DNA of 64,000 nt from Ampullaceana balthica (GCA_944989445.1 CALYLW010000044.1:1841501-1905500), one strand, 5' to 3'. Shown: positions 25,256 to 36,290, numbered from the stretch's first letter. Translations and numbers: made by a program. Notes: generated by a model not told the origin, from the letters alone.

Positions 25256-25302
25256 ACTTCGAGAGTTTCTTTGGTAGAAGGATCCCATAGAGATGACACG
25301 TT
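25256..25302 (-). pseudogene. Possible short LINE remnant
   Basis: Minus strand reads SSLWDPSTKETLEV, close to SSVWDPSTKENIDKLE of the LINE at 7789-8610, with nucleotide similarity over about 40 bp. It is too short to be certain. Confidence 0.4.
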
Positions 25303-25539
25303 TCTAGACGTAACAGTTCCCTCAAAAGTTAAACATCTTCCCACTCTTAACGAGACACTTAAATTAACAGTTACATCTATTTCCAAGGAATCCAGAGATT
25401 TTATCATATGGCTAGTGTCCTTAATGAAAGATGGTATAATAATGATATAATAATAATAATGATATAATAATATATCTTCAATCAAATTTACTTCAACAAT
25501 CCATAGGAGTGCTGTTAATTTTTTGGTTATACAAATTTA

Positions 25540-26600
25540 ATTGAAAGAAAATAAAATATCCACATCAATTTTTTACAAGTCTACAGACATCCATAGTTTC
25601 CTTATGTACACATCGTCCCATCCTGAATCTTGTAAGAGCTCTATCCCATTTTCGCAACTATTGAGACTTAAAAGACTCTGCAGTGATGAGGCAGACTTTT
25701 TGGAGAAAAGTAATGAAATGCTGGACTTTTTTCGAAGGAGGTCATACCCGGAAACAGTTTTAATATCCGCTGTTGATCTAATTAAAGGCATGACCAGACA
25801 TGACACGTTTACATCATCTGTTTCTGATCAATGTGATCGATCCAAATTTATTTTAACTTTTCATCCTCATAATTGTAAACCTCCTCTTTTTGCTTTCCGG
25901 AGAGATAGAAGCCTCAGAGATATTCTTGTAAGAAGTCACCTTCCCACAATGAAAGCACATATTGGAACAAAAGGTTGCAACCGTAACCGTTGCAATACTT
26001 GTCCATATATGATGGAAATTAACAACATTTCTTTCCCTCTTGAAAAATTCTTAATAAAAGATGGATTCACATGCACAAGTCGCAACGTGATTTATGAATT
26101 CTTTGAAAAAGGTGTAATAAAATTTACATGGGTGAGACTGGTCGTCGTCTTAGAGATCGTTTTAGAGAACACCTGTATAATATAAATAAAGAGGCTCAAT
26201 GTCATGTGTCTAAACATTTTAACAGTGTTGACCATAACGGCATATCAGATATTGCAGTAACTGGTATTTTATATGCAAGCAATACCCATGATAGAATCCA
26301 CATGGGAAATAGACTCATCAAAAGATTTGGTAAGTTGGCTCCATATGGAATTAACCAAATTCATAATTTTACTTAACTGCAGAATCTTGTGGTTTTTACT
26401 GTAACTTTGGATACTTCCCCCTTTTTCCTATATCCTGTGTCCATGTTTGTTTTTGTTTTTCCTTTCTTTTTATTTAACATAAATATTTTAAAATACAATA
26501 CTACAATATGTTTTAAGAATGTTATTATTACTTATGTAAGTATTGTAAGAATGTATTTTATGTTGTACTGATGAAGGCATTAGCCGAAACGTTTACTGTC
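25540..26600 (+). pseudogene. Penelope-like element, RT C-terminus plus GIY-YIG domain
   Basis: First frame (25541-26124): SIFYKSTDIHSFLMYTSSHP, IPFSQLLRLKRLCSDEADF, RRRSYPETVLISAV, then GCNRNRCNTCPYM. This is the C-terminal RT and linker region of Penelope-like elements, with the Cys-rich CNTC motif. A one-base frameshift near 26122 moves to YMGETGRRLRDRFREHL (26125-26175), the GIY-YIG endonuclease domain, then HVSKHFNSVDHNGISDI and a stop at 26376. The catalytic RT core is missing (5' truncated). The 3' region ends near 26600 with a hammerhead-like core. Confidence 0.85.
26568..26600 (+). ncRNA. Hammerhead-ribozyme-like core (degenerate)
   Basis: CTGATGA (26568-26574), a GGC/GCC mini-stem with ATTA loop, GAAAC (26586-26590), then TGTC ending at 26600. 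This matches the conserved hammerhead strands, and Penelope-like elements are known to carry hammerheads in their terminal repeats. An extra A precedes stem II, and I cannot find a convincing stem I, so it is probably decayed or coincidental. Confidence 0.35.
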
Positions 26601-26667
26601 GTGTCAGTCTAAAAATGAAGCTCAAATTTATTGTTTTCATTGCACAAGTTGTTTGTGTATTTTGTAT

Positions 26668-27667
26668 TTTGTTTGCTGATGACTGTGCCCTCAACGCTGT
26701 CTCAGAAGCCGTCATGCAACGCAGTGTAAACCTGTTCTTCAGCGCCTGCACAAACTTTGGTCTGACAATAAACACTAAGAAGACTAAGGTCCTCCATCAG
26801 CCAGCGCCTGGAAGGCCCAAAGTAGAGCCCAACATCACTGTCAATGGCCAGAGACTCAACACAGTGCACCATTTCACATACCTAGGCAGCACACTGTCTC
26901 AAAATGTCACAATCGATGACGAAGTGAACGTCAGAATTGCCAGAGCCAGCTCAACTTTCAGCAAGTTGTACCCTAATGTCTGGAACAGAAGAGGCATTAC
27001 CATCCAGACCAAGCTGAAAGTGTACAGGGCAGTGGTGCTCCCCACACTGTTATATGCTTGTGAAACTTGGACCGTTTATCAGCGCCATGCAAGAAAGCTT
27101 AACCACTTTCATACAACAAGCCTCGGGAAGATTATCAGGCATAAAGTGGCAGAACAAAATTCCAGACACAGTGGTACTGACGAAGGCAGGTCTCCACAGC
27201 ATCTTCACCCTCCTGATGCAGACCCAGCTTCGCTGGGCAGGGCACGTTGTCCGAATGCCAGACGAGAGACTGCCAAAGAGAATCTTCTATGGTGAGCTTC
27301 AGTATGGCCAGCGGTCCCACGGTGGGAAAAAGAAACGCTTCAAAGACACACTGAAAGCCTCAAAGCGTTTGCCATCAATCCAGACACGTGGGAACGAGCT
27401 GCAATGGACCGATCAACCTGGCGCTCTTCCATTCACGAAGGTGCCAGGTCATGCGAGGCAAACCGGATCACCGGCACAGAAAAGAAGAGGCAAGCCCGAA
27501 AGGCCCATGTTGTCAACCCTCCTGGAGATGTCCCACTCGTCCCTCGTCCCTTCTGTTCCCGAAATTTCCGTGCAAGGATCGGCCTTATCAGCCATTTGCG
27601 CACGCACAGAGAACCCTCGGATGCCTAGAGTGGTCCTCGTCATATCGAAGGACGAACGAATAATAAC
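26668..27667 (+). pseudogene. RTE-like LINE, 3' part with frameshifts
   Basis: Starts at the RT catalytic FADD motif (26672-26683) followed by CALNAVSEA and NFGLTINTKKTKVLHQPAPG, NITVNGQRLNTVHHFTYLGS, LKVYRAVVLPTLLYACETW. A frameshift near 27125 leads to GIKWQNKIPDTVVLTKAG and LRWAGHVVRMPDERLPKRI. Another near 27370-27400 leads to MDRSTWRSSIHEGARSCEAN and the terminal zinc-finger-like FRARIGLISHLRTHRE. The tail, about 27627-27667, ends in an AATAATAA run. It directly follows the Penelope-like element. It is 5' truncated and not functional. Confidence 0.85.
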
Positions 27668-27779
27668 ATTTATTTCCGATTTCTACAGCAACACTACCTT
27701 TAAAAGTTTCATTCTGACTAAATTCCTAGATTGGCATTTAACCATAACACTTAACTTCCCGCATCCTAAAGCAAAAGTC

Positions 27780-27990
27780 ATATCCACAGTTGAGCAAAGT
27801 AACTTAGCTCAACAGCCAATCACACTTGTGAGTTCTTCGCTTACTTCCACAGTTGAACAAAGTAACTTAGCTCAACAAACACACTTGTGAATTCTTCGCT
27901 TACTTCCAAAGTTGAACAAAGTAGTTTAGCTCAACAGAAAGACATAATTTTGAGTTCTTTGCTTACCTCCACAGTTGAAGATTTTCCTGA
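27780..27990. repeat. ~60-bp repeat containing copies of a VGLUT splice donor
   Basis: Units share TTCCACAGTTGAACAAAGTA, ACTTAGCTCAACA and TTCTTCGCTTAC. The rightmost unit is the end of the VGLUT exon and its donor (GCTTACCTCCACAGTTGAAG on the plus strand, at 27961). Donor-like copies sit at 27898-27903 and 27839-27844; a fourth partial unit at 27782 lacks the GT. Confidence 0.85.
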
Positions 27991-28096
27991 CCACTGTGGT
28001 TGTGAGAATCCGTCGCCTCAAGAAGTCAGCTATCTGCCCTCCTATGGGCACAATGATAGCCATGACCAGGTGAGGCAGGGCAGACAACGTGCCGCT
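27967..28096 (-). CDS. VGLUT (SLC17) exon, TM8 region
   Basis: 130-nt exon, phase 0 to phase 1, minus strand: [29 protein letters not shown], then [15 protein letters not shown]. This is the TM8-loop-TM9 start of VGLUTs, where the family normally continues into a GFGMEAT-like segment that I could not find further left. Acceptor TTTTCTACAG above 28096; donor GGAG|GTAAGC at 27966. The upstream intron (28097-30731) is almost entirely a 9-bp minisatellite that starts about 50 nt from the acceptor. Tandem donor copies follow in the downstream intron (27780-27960). Confidence 0.93.
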
Positions 28097-28149
28097 CTGT
28101 AGAAAACACAACAAACTCTTAACCCAAGCTATCAACGTGTTCAATACAC

Positions 28150-30600
28150 CGGTGTAGCCACTGTAGCCACTGTAGCCCCTGTAGCCACTGTAGCCAGTGT
28201 AGCCAGTATAGCCACTGTAGCCAGTGTAGCCAGTATAGCCACTGTAGCCACTGTAGCCAGAGTAGCCAGAGTAGCCAGTATAGCCATTGTAGCCAGTGTA
28301 GCCAGTGTAGCCACTGTAGCCAGAGTGGCCAGTGTAGCAACTGTAGCCAGTGTATCCACTGTAGCCAGTGTAGCCACTGTAGCCAGTGTAGCCAGTGTAG
28401 CCAGTTTAGCCAGTGTAGCCAATTTAGCCACTGTAGCCAGTGTATCCAGTTTAGCCACTGTAGCCAGTGTAGCCAGTTTAATCACTGTAGCTAGTTTAGC
28501 CACTGTAGCCAGTGTAGCCATTGTAGCCACTGTAGCCACTGTAGCCACTGTAGCCACTGTAGCCACTGTAGCCACTGTAGCCAGTGTAACCAATGTAGCC
28601 AGTGTAGCCACTGTAGCCAGAGTGGCCAGTCTAGCAACTGTAGCCAGTGTAGCCATTGTAGCCAGTGTAGCCACTGTAGCCAGTGTAGCCAGTTTAGCCA
28701 GTGTAGCCAATTTAGCCACTGTAGCCAGTGTAGCCAGTTTAGCCACTATAGCCAGTGTAGCCAGTTTAGCCAGTGTAGCCACTGTAGCCAGTGTAGCCAC
28801 TGTAGCCAGTGTAACCACTGTAGCCACTTTAGCCAGTGTAGCCACTGTAGGCAGTGTAGCCAGTTTAGCCACTGTAGCCAGTGTAGCCACTGTAGCCAGT
28901 GTAGCCAGTGTAGCCACTGTAGGCAGTGTAGCCAGTTTAGCCACTGTAGTCAGTGTAGCCACTGTAGGCACTGTAGCCACTGTAGTCACTGTAGCCAGAG
29001 TGGCCAGTTTAGCCAGTGTAGCCAGTGTAGCCACTGTAGCCAGTGTAGCTAGTGTAGCCACTGTAGCCAGAGTAGCCAGTGTAGCCACTGTAGCCAGTGT
29101 AGCCACTGTAGCCACTGTAGCCAGAGTGGCCAGTGTAGCCACTGTAGCCAGTGTAGCCACTGTAGCCAGTGTAGCCACAGTAGCCAGTGTAGCCAGTTTA
29201 GCCACTGTAGCCAGTGTAGCCACTGTAGGCACTGTAGCCACTGTAGCCACTGTAGCCAGTGTAGCCACTGTAGCCACTGTAGCCAGTGTAACCAATGTAG
29301 CCAGTGTAGCCACTGTAGCCAGAGTGGCCAGTCTAGCAACTGTAGCCAGTGTAGCCATTGTAGCCAGTGTAGCCACTGTAGCCAGTGTAGCCAGTTTAGC
29401 CAGTGTAGCCAATTTAGCCACTGTAGCCAGTGTAGCCAGTTTAGCCACTATAGCCAGTGTAGCCAGTTTAGCCAGTGTAGCCACTGTAGCCAGTGTAGCC
29501 ACTGTAGCCAGTGTAACCACTGTAGCCACTTTAGCCAGTGTAGCCACTGTAGGCAGTGTAGCCAGTTTAGCCACTGTAGCCAGTGTAGCCACTGTAGCCA
29601 GTGTAGCCAGTGTAGCCACTGTAGGCAGTGTAGCCAGTTTAGCCACTGTAGTCAGTGTAGCCACTGTAGGCACTGTAGCCACTGTAGTCACTGTAGCCAG
29701 AGTGGCCAGTTTAGCCAGTGTAGCCAGTGTAGCCACTGTAGCCAGTGTAGCTAGTGTAGCCACTGTAGCCAGAGTAGCCAGTGTAGCCACTGTAGCCAGT
29801 GTAGCCACTGTAGCCACTGTAGCCAGAGTGGCCAGTGTAGCCACTGTAGCCAGTGTAGCCACTGTAGCCAGTGTAGCCACAGTAGCCAGTGTAGCCAGTT
29901 TAGCCACTGTAGCCAGTGTAGCCACTGTAGGCACTGTAGCCACTGTAGCCACTGTAGCCACTGTAGCCAGTGTAGCCACTGTAGCCACTGTAGCCACTGT
30001 AGCCAGTGTAGCCAGTGTAGCCACTGTAGCCACTGTAGCCACTGTAGCCACTGTAGCCACTGTAGCCACTGTAGCCACTGTAGCCACTGTAGCCAGTGTA
30101 GCCACTGTAGCCACTGTAGCCACTGTAGCCAGTGTAGCCACTGTAGCCACTGTAGCCACTGTAGCCAGTGTAGCCACTGTAGCCACTGTAGCCAGTGTAG
30201 CCACTGTAGCCACTGTAGCCACTGTAGCCAGTGTAGCCACTGTAGCCACTGTAGCCACTGTAGCCACTGTAGCCACTGTAGCCACTGTAGCCACTGTAGC
30301 CACTGTAGCCAGTGTAGCCACTGTAGCCACTGTAGCCACTGTAGCCACTGTAGCCACTGTAGCCACTGTAGCCACTGTAGCCAGTGTAGCCACTGTAGCC
30401 ACTGTAGCCAGTGTATCCACTGTAGCCACTGTAGCCACTGTAGCCACTGTAGCCACTGTAGCCAGTTTAGCCACTGTAGCCACTGTAGCCACTGTAGCCA
30501 CTGTAACCACTGTAGCCACTGTAGCCAGTTTAGCCACTGTAGCCACTGTAGCCACTGTAGCCACTGTAGCCACTGTAGCCACTGTAGCCACTGTAGCCAT
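28150..30600. repeat. 9-bp satellite with 702-bp higher-order unit
   Basis: About 270 copies of TGTAGCCAC/TGTAGCCAG-type units fill over 90% of the VGLUT intron at 28097-30731. Rare variants (GTAACCAATG at about 28586 and 29288; GTAGGCACTG at about 28964 and 29666) recur 702 bp apart, showing a tandem duplication of a 78-unit block (about 28570-29271 and 29272-29973). Long ORFs on both strands reflect the 9-bp period. Confidence 0.97.
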
Positions 30601-30731
30601 TTGTTATAAATTCAGTCATTGTTCATTCTTAACATTTTTAAATTTCAATAACAGCAAGGACAAAACTGAAATAATTTAGATCTAAATTTTAGATACCGAT
30701 CTGTCAATTATGTCCACAAACACTCGTTTAC

Positions 30732-30881
30732 CTCATCGATCTTGAAACCAAACACTTCCTCAAAGTAAGCCGGCTGTGATATGATGAGCAGGTAAAAGGT
30801 CCAGGACCTACAAAAGTTGGCCACCATGATGGCCCACACAGGCATGGAGGTAAAGAAGGCCACCCATGGGGTGGAGATATT
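30732..30881 (-). CDS. VGLUT (SLC17) exon, TM7
   Basis: 150-nt exon, phase 0 at both ends, minus strand: [35 protein letters not shown], then [15 protein letters not shown]. The arginine in the TM7 motif NFCRSWTFY is kept; in vertebrate VGLUTs this arginine is essential for substrate or anion handling (family knowledge; R322 of rat VGLUT2 as I recall). Acceptor TGACAG above 30881, donor GAG|GTAAAC at 30731. The upstream intron is only 551 bp. A copy of the acceptor plus exon start lies 116 bp upstream (30981-31006). Confidence 0.95.
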
Positions 30882-30887
30882 CTGTCA

Positions 30888-31006
30888 GGAAATGTAAGCT
30901 TGAGATTAATGGATTAAAACCATGCAAGCATGAGATTAAAGGATTAAACCCATGCAAGCATGAGATTAAAGGATTAAACCGATGGGGTGGGGATGCTCTG
31001 TCAGGG
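30888..31006. repeat. 30-bp repeats plus duplicated VGLUT acceptor
   Basis: Three copies of CATGCAAGCATGAGATTAAA then GGATTAAACC, followed at 30981-31006 by GATGGGGTGGGGATGCTCTG TCAGGG. That last block duplicates the VGLUT exon start and acceptor at 30864-30889. Confidence 0.85.
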
Positions 31007-31144
31007 TAAAGTACACTGCAGATTTGAGGATTAAACATGAACAATGTACAGTGAAATAAAATTAATTTTAAGGTTTTGAAAATTTACATACTTTTCAAAT
31101 ATTTTTTATATAAAAGTTTCATTAATATCAAAAACAATATGTTA

Positions 31145-31440
31145 GTAGTAACGTTTATTAATAAAACGTGTTACCTTTGATATGTTAGTTGTAACATTTA
31201 TTACTAAAACGTGTCACCTTTGATATGTTAGTTGTAACATTTATTAATAAAACGTGTTACCTTTGATATGTTAGTTGTAAAGTTTATTAATAAAACGTGT
31301 TACCTTTGATATGTTAGTTGTAACGTTTATTAATAAAACGTGTTACCTTTGATATGTTAGTTGTAACGTTTATTAATAAAACGTGTTACCTTTCATATGT
31401 AATTTTTAACATTTATTACTAAAATGTGTTACCTTTGATG
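31145..31440. repeat. 43-bp array whose last unit is the VGLUT splice donor
   Basis: Units begin AAAACGTGTTACCTTTGATA at 31163, 31206, 31249, 31292, 31335 and 31378. The real exon border starts AAAATGTGTTACCTTTGATG at 31421, exactly in register. On the minus strand every unit reads (A/T)CAAAG or GAAAG followed by GTAACAC or GTGACAC. Confidence 0.95.
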
Positions 31441-31569
31441 TGTTCATAGTGGTCTCCCCTATACTCGTCTCTATGTAGACTCTCTCCTCCTCCGATATAG
31501 TCGGGTGATTGGACGGTCTGTCGTAGGACAAGAACCACCAGGCCACTGACCAAATAGCACCAAGCACAC
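31433..31569 (-). CDS. VGLUT (SLC17) exon, TM6 and central loop
   Basis: 137-nt exon on the minus strand. After two bases completing a Gly codon it reads VLGAIWSVAWWFLSYD (TM6), then NHPTISEEERVYIETSIGE, the highly conserved start of the VGLUT central cytoplasmic loop, and ends TTMNTSK in phase 0. The acceptor is CCCAG preceded by a C-rich tract, and the donor is AAG|GTAACA at 31432. The donor is the last unit of a 43-bp tandem array running to 31145, so six further near-identical donor-like sites follow it in the intron. The loop after SIGE appears short compared with vertebrate VGLUTs. Confidence 0.93.
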
Positions 31570-31707
31570 CTGGGGGGTGGGGGGGGGGAGAGGGAGAGAT
31601 ATAAAAGGTGAGCACATCAATGCCAAATTCAAAGAAAATAACTGAAAATAAATTAAATTGTATATTGCAAACTCAGCCAACTGGTTTAGGCTTCAGATTT
31701 GTGATGA

Positions 31708-32289
31708 AAGTATGTATGATATATGTATGTATATTTTGTATGATATATGTATGTATATTTTGTATGACATATGTATGTATATTTTGTATGATATATGTAT
31801 GTATATTTTGTTTGATATATGTATGTATATTTTGTATGATATATGTATGTATATTTTGTATGATTGATGTATGTATATTTTGTATGATATATGTACGTAT
31901 ATTTTGTATGATATATGTATGTATATTTTGTTTGATATATGTATGTATATTTTGTATGATATATGTATGTATATATTGTATGATATATGTATGTATATTT
32001 TGTATGATATATGTATGTATATTTTGTATGCTATTGTATGTATATTTTGTATGATATATGTATGTACATTTTGTTTGATATATGTATGTATATTTTGTAT
32101 GATATATGTATGTATATCTTTGTATGATATATGTATGTATATTTTGTATGATATATGTATGTACATTTTGTTTGATATATGTATGTATATTTTGTATGAT
32201 ATATGTATGTATATTTTTATGATATATGTATGTATATTTTGTATGATATATGTATGTATATTTTGTATGATATATGTATGTATATTTTG
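31708..32289. repeat. 24-bp satellite, left part
   Basis: Unit GATATATGTATGTATATTTT then GTAT. The array is interrupted by a MITE and resumes at 32805. Long ORFs on both strands result from the period. Confidence 0.97.
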
Positions 32290-32804
32290 TAGGGCTGCGT
32301 AAATTATTGATTTATTTCTCGATTAATCGTTAAAAATGTTATCGATTTAATATCGATTAAAAAAAATTTAAGCGATTAAAATTTAAGAAAATATTTTAAT
32401 TTTTTAAAAAATATTAGTAAATAAATAATTAATTATTAATAATTAATAATAATTTATATATATATATTTTTACGTACAAACATCACCCGCGTAATATTAA
32501 AATTTATTTTATTAATCTATGTGGACCGGCAGAAACTAAAAACAAATGTGGAAAGACAGGAACGAAAGCAAGTTAATAAAAACGTGGTAAAAATGGCTGA
32601 CACTGTCAGCGCAGGGTAACAGGGGACATAACTCAATCAAATTATTTAAAAAGTCAATTAACTGTTTTTGTTGCTTCCCTTGAAATGTTTAGTTTAATGA
32701 CGTCATAAATTTCCATTTTTGGCTTTAATCGAAATTATCGATTAATTAATCGATAATTTTTCAAAAGTTAAAGATTAAATTTATATTAATCGATAACAGC
32801 CCTA
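32290..32804. mobile_element. 515-bp hAT-type MITE inside the 24-bp satellite
   Basis: Inverted ends TAGGGCTG (32290-32297) and CAGCCCTA (32797-32804), with internal CGATTAATCG-rich subterminal sequence on both sides. Flanks ATATTTTG (32282-32289) and ACATTTTG (32805-32812) match at 7 of 8. AT-rich, non-coding. This terminus type is common in animal hAT MITEs. Confidence 0.85.
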
Positions 32805-34020
32805 ACATTTTGTATAATATATATGTATGTATATTTTGTATGATATATGTATGTATATTTTGTATGATATATGCATGTATATTTTGTATGATATATTTAT
32901 GTATATTTTGTATGATATATGTATGTATATTTTGTATGATATATGTATGTATATTTTGTATGATATATGTATGTATATTTTGTATGATATATGTATGTAT
33001 ATTTTGTATGATATATGTATGTATATTTTGTATGATATATGTATGTATATTTTGTATGATATATGTAAGTATATTTTGTATGATATATGTATGTATATGT
33101 TGTGTGATATATGTATCTATATTTTTTATGATATATGTATATATATTTTGTGAGATATATGTATGTATATTTTGTATGATATATGTATGTATTATTTTAT
33201 TTGATAGATGTATGTATATTTTGTATGATATATTTATGTATATTTTATTTGATAGATGTATGTATATTTTGTTTGATATATGTATGTATATTTTGTATGA
33301 TATATGTATTTATATTTTGTATGATATATGTATGTATATGTTGTGTGGTATATGTATGTATATTTTGTATGAGATATGTATGAATATTTTGTAGATTTAT
33401 GTATGTATATTTTGTGTGATATATGTATGCATATTTTTATGATATATGTATGTATATTTTGTGTGATATATGTATGTATATTTTGTATGATATATGTATC
33501 TATATTTTGTATGATATATGTATGTATATTTTGTATGATATATGTATATATATTTTGTATGATATATTTATGTATATTTTGTTTGATATATGTATGTATA
33601 TTTTGTATGATATATGTATGTATATATTGTTTGATATATGTATGTATATTTTGTATGATATATGTATGTATATTTTGTATGATATATGTATGTATATTTT
33701 GTATGATATATGTATGTATATTTTGTATGATATATGTATGTATATTTTGTTTGATATGTGTATGTATATTTTGTATGATATATGTATGTATATTTTGTAA
33801 GATATTTGTATGTATATTTTGTATGATATATGTATGTATATTTTGTATGATATATATATGTATATTTTGTTTAATATATGTATGTATATTTTGTATAATA
33901 TATGTATGTATATTTTGTAAAATATATGTATGTATATTTTGCATAATATATGCATGTATATTTTGTATGATATATGTATGTATATTTCGTATGATATATG
34001 TATGTATATTTTGTATGATA
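32805..34020. repeat. 24-bp satellite, right part
   Basis: Continuation of 31708-32289, about 50 copies with scattered substitutions. Confidence 0.97.
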
Positions 34021-34049
34021 ACCACATATACTCTTAGAATCAAACGATC

Positions 34050-34335
34050 AAATGACACCAATACATACCCAAACATAACCAAAACGTACCCCAAACATAC
34101 ATATACATACCCCAAACATACCTATGCATACCCAAACATAGAATACACAAAACACACCCCAAACATACCTATACTAACAAAAACTTACCCAAACATACCC
34201 TAACATACCACAAACATACCGAAAACATACCTAAAATATACCCAAACATACCCCAAAGAAACCCAAACATACCAAATTTACCCAAACATTCCAAACATAC
34301 CCAAACATACCCAAACACGCTTATGAAATATTACA
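34050..34335. repeat. Degenerate CCAAACATA repeat
   Basis: Irregular array of ACCCCAAACATACC-like words, about 20 copies of an 11-12-bp motif. Confidence 0.85.
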
Positions 34336-35790
34336 AACCTAACCCTAACCCAAACATTCTTATAAATATTGCAAACATATCCCTAGCCCAAACACACTTA
34401 TGGCATTTTGAAAACGTTGTAAATACATCTACTTCATTATATGACGTGGTAACGACCCAACACACAGTCATGTGAGAGAAATATTTCATCAACTACAAAA
34501 ATAATGAAGGTAACATGGGACGTGAGGGATGTGTCCATTGATCTATTCATTCAATGTACAGAGAAAAAAATCAATTTTCCGAAAGACGTATTGTTTAATA
34601 TAATGTTGTTTAATATAAAGCTGTTCTTTTGTTTATATATTTATTGTAGTATGCTGAAGAGGTTGATTCAGCAAAATCTAAAATTATTGCTCAATTTCGG
34701 TTGGATTCTTTTACTAACAAATATTCCTCATCACTAATAATTTTCTACCCAATGTAAATTCTTTTCTAGATAAGGCCGCTATATGCTCTAGAGTCTAGAC
34801 CAAATTAAGTTTGTTTTGTATAGGAGCCAATCAGGAGCGACATCACATGACTCCAACATCCTGGTTCATTTATAGGGCCACCATGAGATAGGAAATTGAA
34901 TTCTTCGACAACTTCATCAGAGCAGGAGTAAGGAAATGAATGGAGAATGTACTGTTATTTTTAATAATACCTCTAGCAAATGAAGCTACGAGAGAGGTGG
35001 GGGGGGGGATTATTTGTGTATTAACAAAAGAAAAAGGAGGTGCAGTGTCAACATTACTGTGTAAAAGCGTTCACAGTGTTTCTAAATAAAACCATTGGTA
35101 AAGTAAGCCACATTAACAGAAAACAAATTAGGTTAATCTAAATGTAAAGATAATAACAGGAGGTTTTTTTTTCTAAATGACTTCTTTAACATATGATATA
35201 TTATATATGTATAATTTTCACCAAACAAAATTTTGAAGAAGACCTGTACCTTAGAAGTCCTATGCAGAATGATACTAGAGTGAAGTTAGTTTATGATCGC
35301 CAAGGTAGTGATGAGATTATTCGGAATGTTTCATTTCATTGACTGATTTTAGGCATTTACAATGTTTTAATAATTATAAGAGAAAATCCGCAACTGTTAA
35401 GGAGAACAAATGTAGTTTGGAGGCAGGGAGGGAGGGTGTGTTTGGTTACAAGTTCCTACGGTCAGACAGGTAGCTAACCAACCAAGGCTAAGTGGAGTTT
35501 ATGATGTCATGAGCGATGACCTGTAATCCAAGCATGGGGGTGAAAGGTCATGGATCAAATTGAAGAATATGGTTTCGCAGAACATTGTCTTTAGTGCCAC
35601 TGATGATGATGATGATCGCGAGTTATCAAACATATGTTATTGAGAGGATAGTCATACACTATATAGTTAAAGATGAATCTAGTTTAGGAAAAAATGTATT
35701 TAATAAATCTTTAGCTTAATAAAAATGCTGTTGTGAACAAATTCAATATTTTCTTTAAAAAAAGACCATTTCCATTGAGGACAACACATA
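34336..35790. other. Intronic, no recognisable gene
   Basis: Contains a short (GAT)n run near 35606. I see no ORF with family resemblance and no element ends. Confidence 0.4.
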
Positions 35791-35794
35791 TTGA

Positions 35795-36290
35795 AAAGCT
35801 CCTGACCACATTAACCAGCACTGCAGTTTATTAACCAGCACTTGACCACATTGACCAGAATTGGACCACATGGATCAGAATTTGACCACATCGACAAGAA
35901 CGTGACCAGTTTTACCAGCACTTGACCACATCAACCAGCACTTAACCCCATTGACAACATTGACCAGCACTTGACCACTTTTACCAGCACTTTACCACAT
36001 CAACCAGCACTTAACACCATTGACAACATTGACCAGCACTAGACCACATTCACAAGGACTTGACCACTTTTACGAGCACTTTACCACTTTGACCAGCACC
36101 TGACCACATAGACCAGCACTTGACAACATTGACCAGCACTTGACAACATTGACCAGCACTTCACCAAAATTGACAAGGACTTGACCACTTTTAACAACAC
36201 TTTACCCCATTGACCAACACCTGACCACATTGACCAGCACTTGACAACAAACCAACACTTGACCACATTGACCAGAACTTGAGCACTTAC
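35795..36290. repeat. ~21-bp degenerate minisatellite
   Basis: Repeated TTGACCAGCACTTGACCACA-type units, about 23 copies with CACTTT, AACATT and CAAGGAC variants. Confidence 0.93.

Noticed and set aside
28141..30679. Two overlapping ~800-codon ORFs on opposite strands
   Set aside because: Both derive from the 9-bp satellite in a VGLUT intron; opposite-strand ORFs of equal length are typical of 3n-period repeats.
31608..34203. Cys/Ile/Tyr-rich and His/Ile-rich ORFs on both strands
   Set aside because: Generated by the 24-bp satellite.
34050..34335. Interstitial telomere-like repeat
   Set aside because: The motif is CCAAACATAC-like and irregular, not the metazoan TTAGGG/CCCTAA unit.
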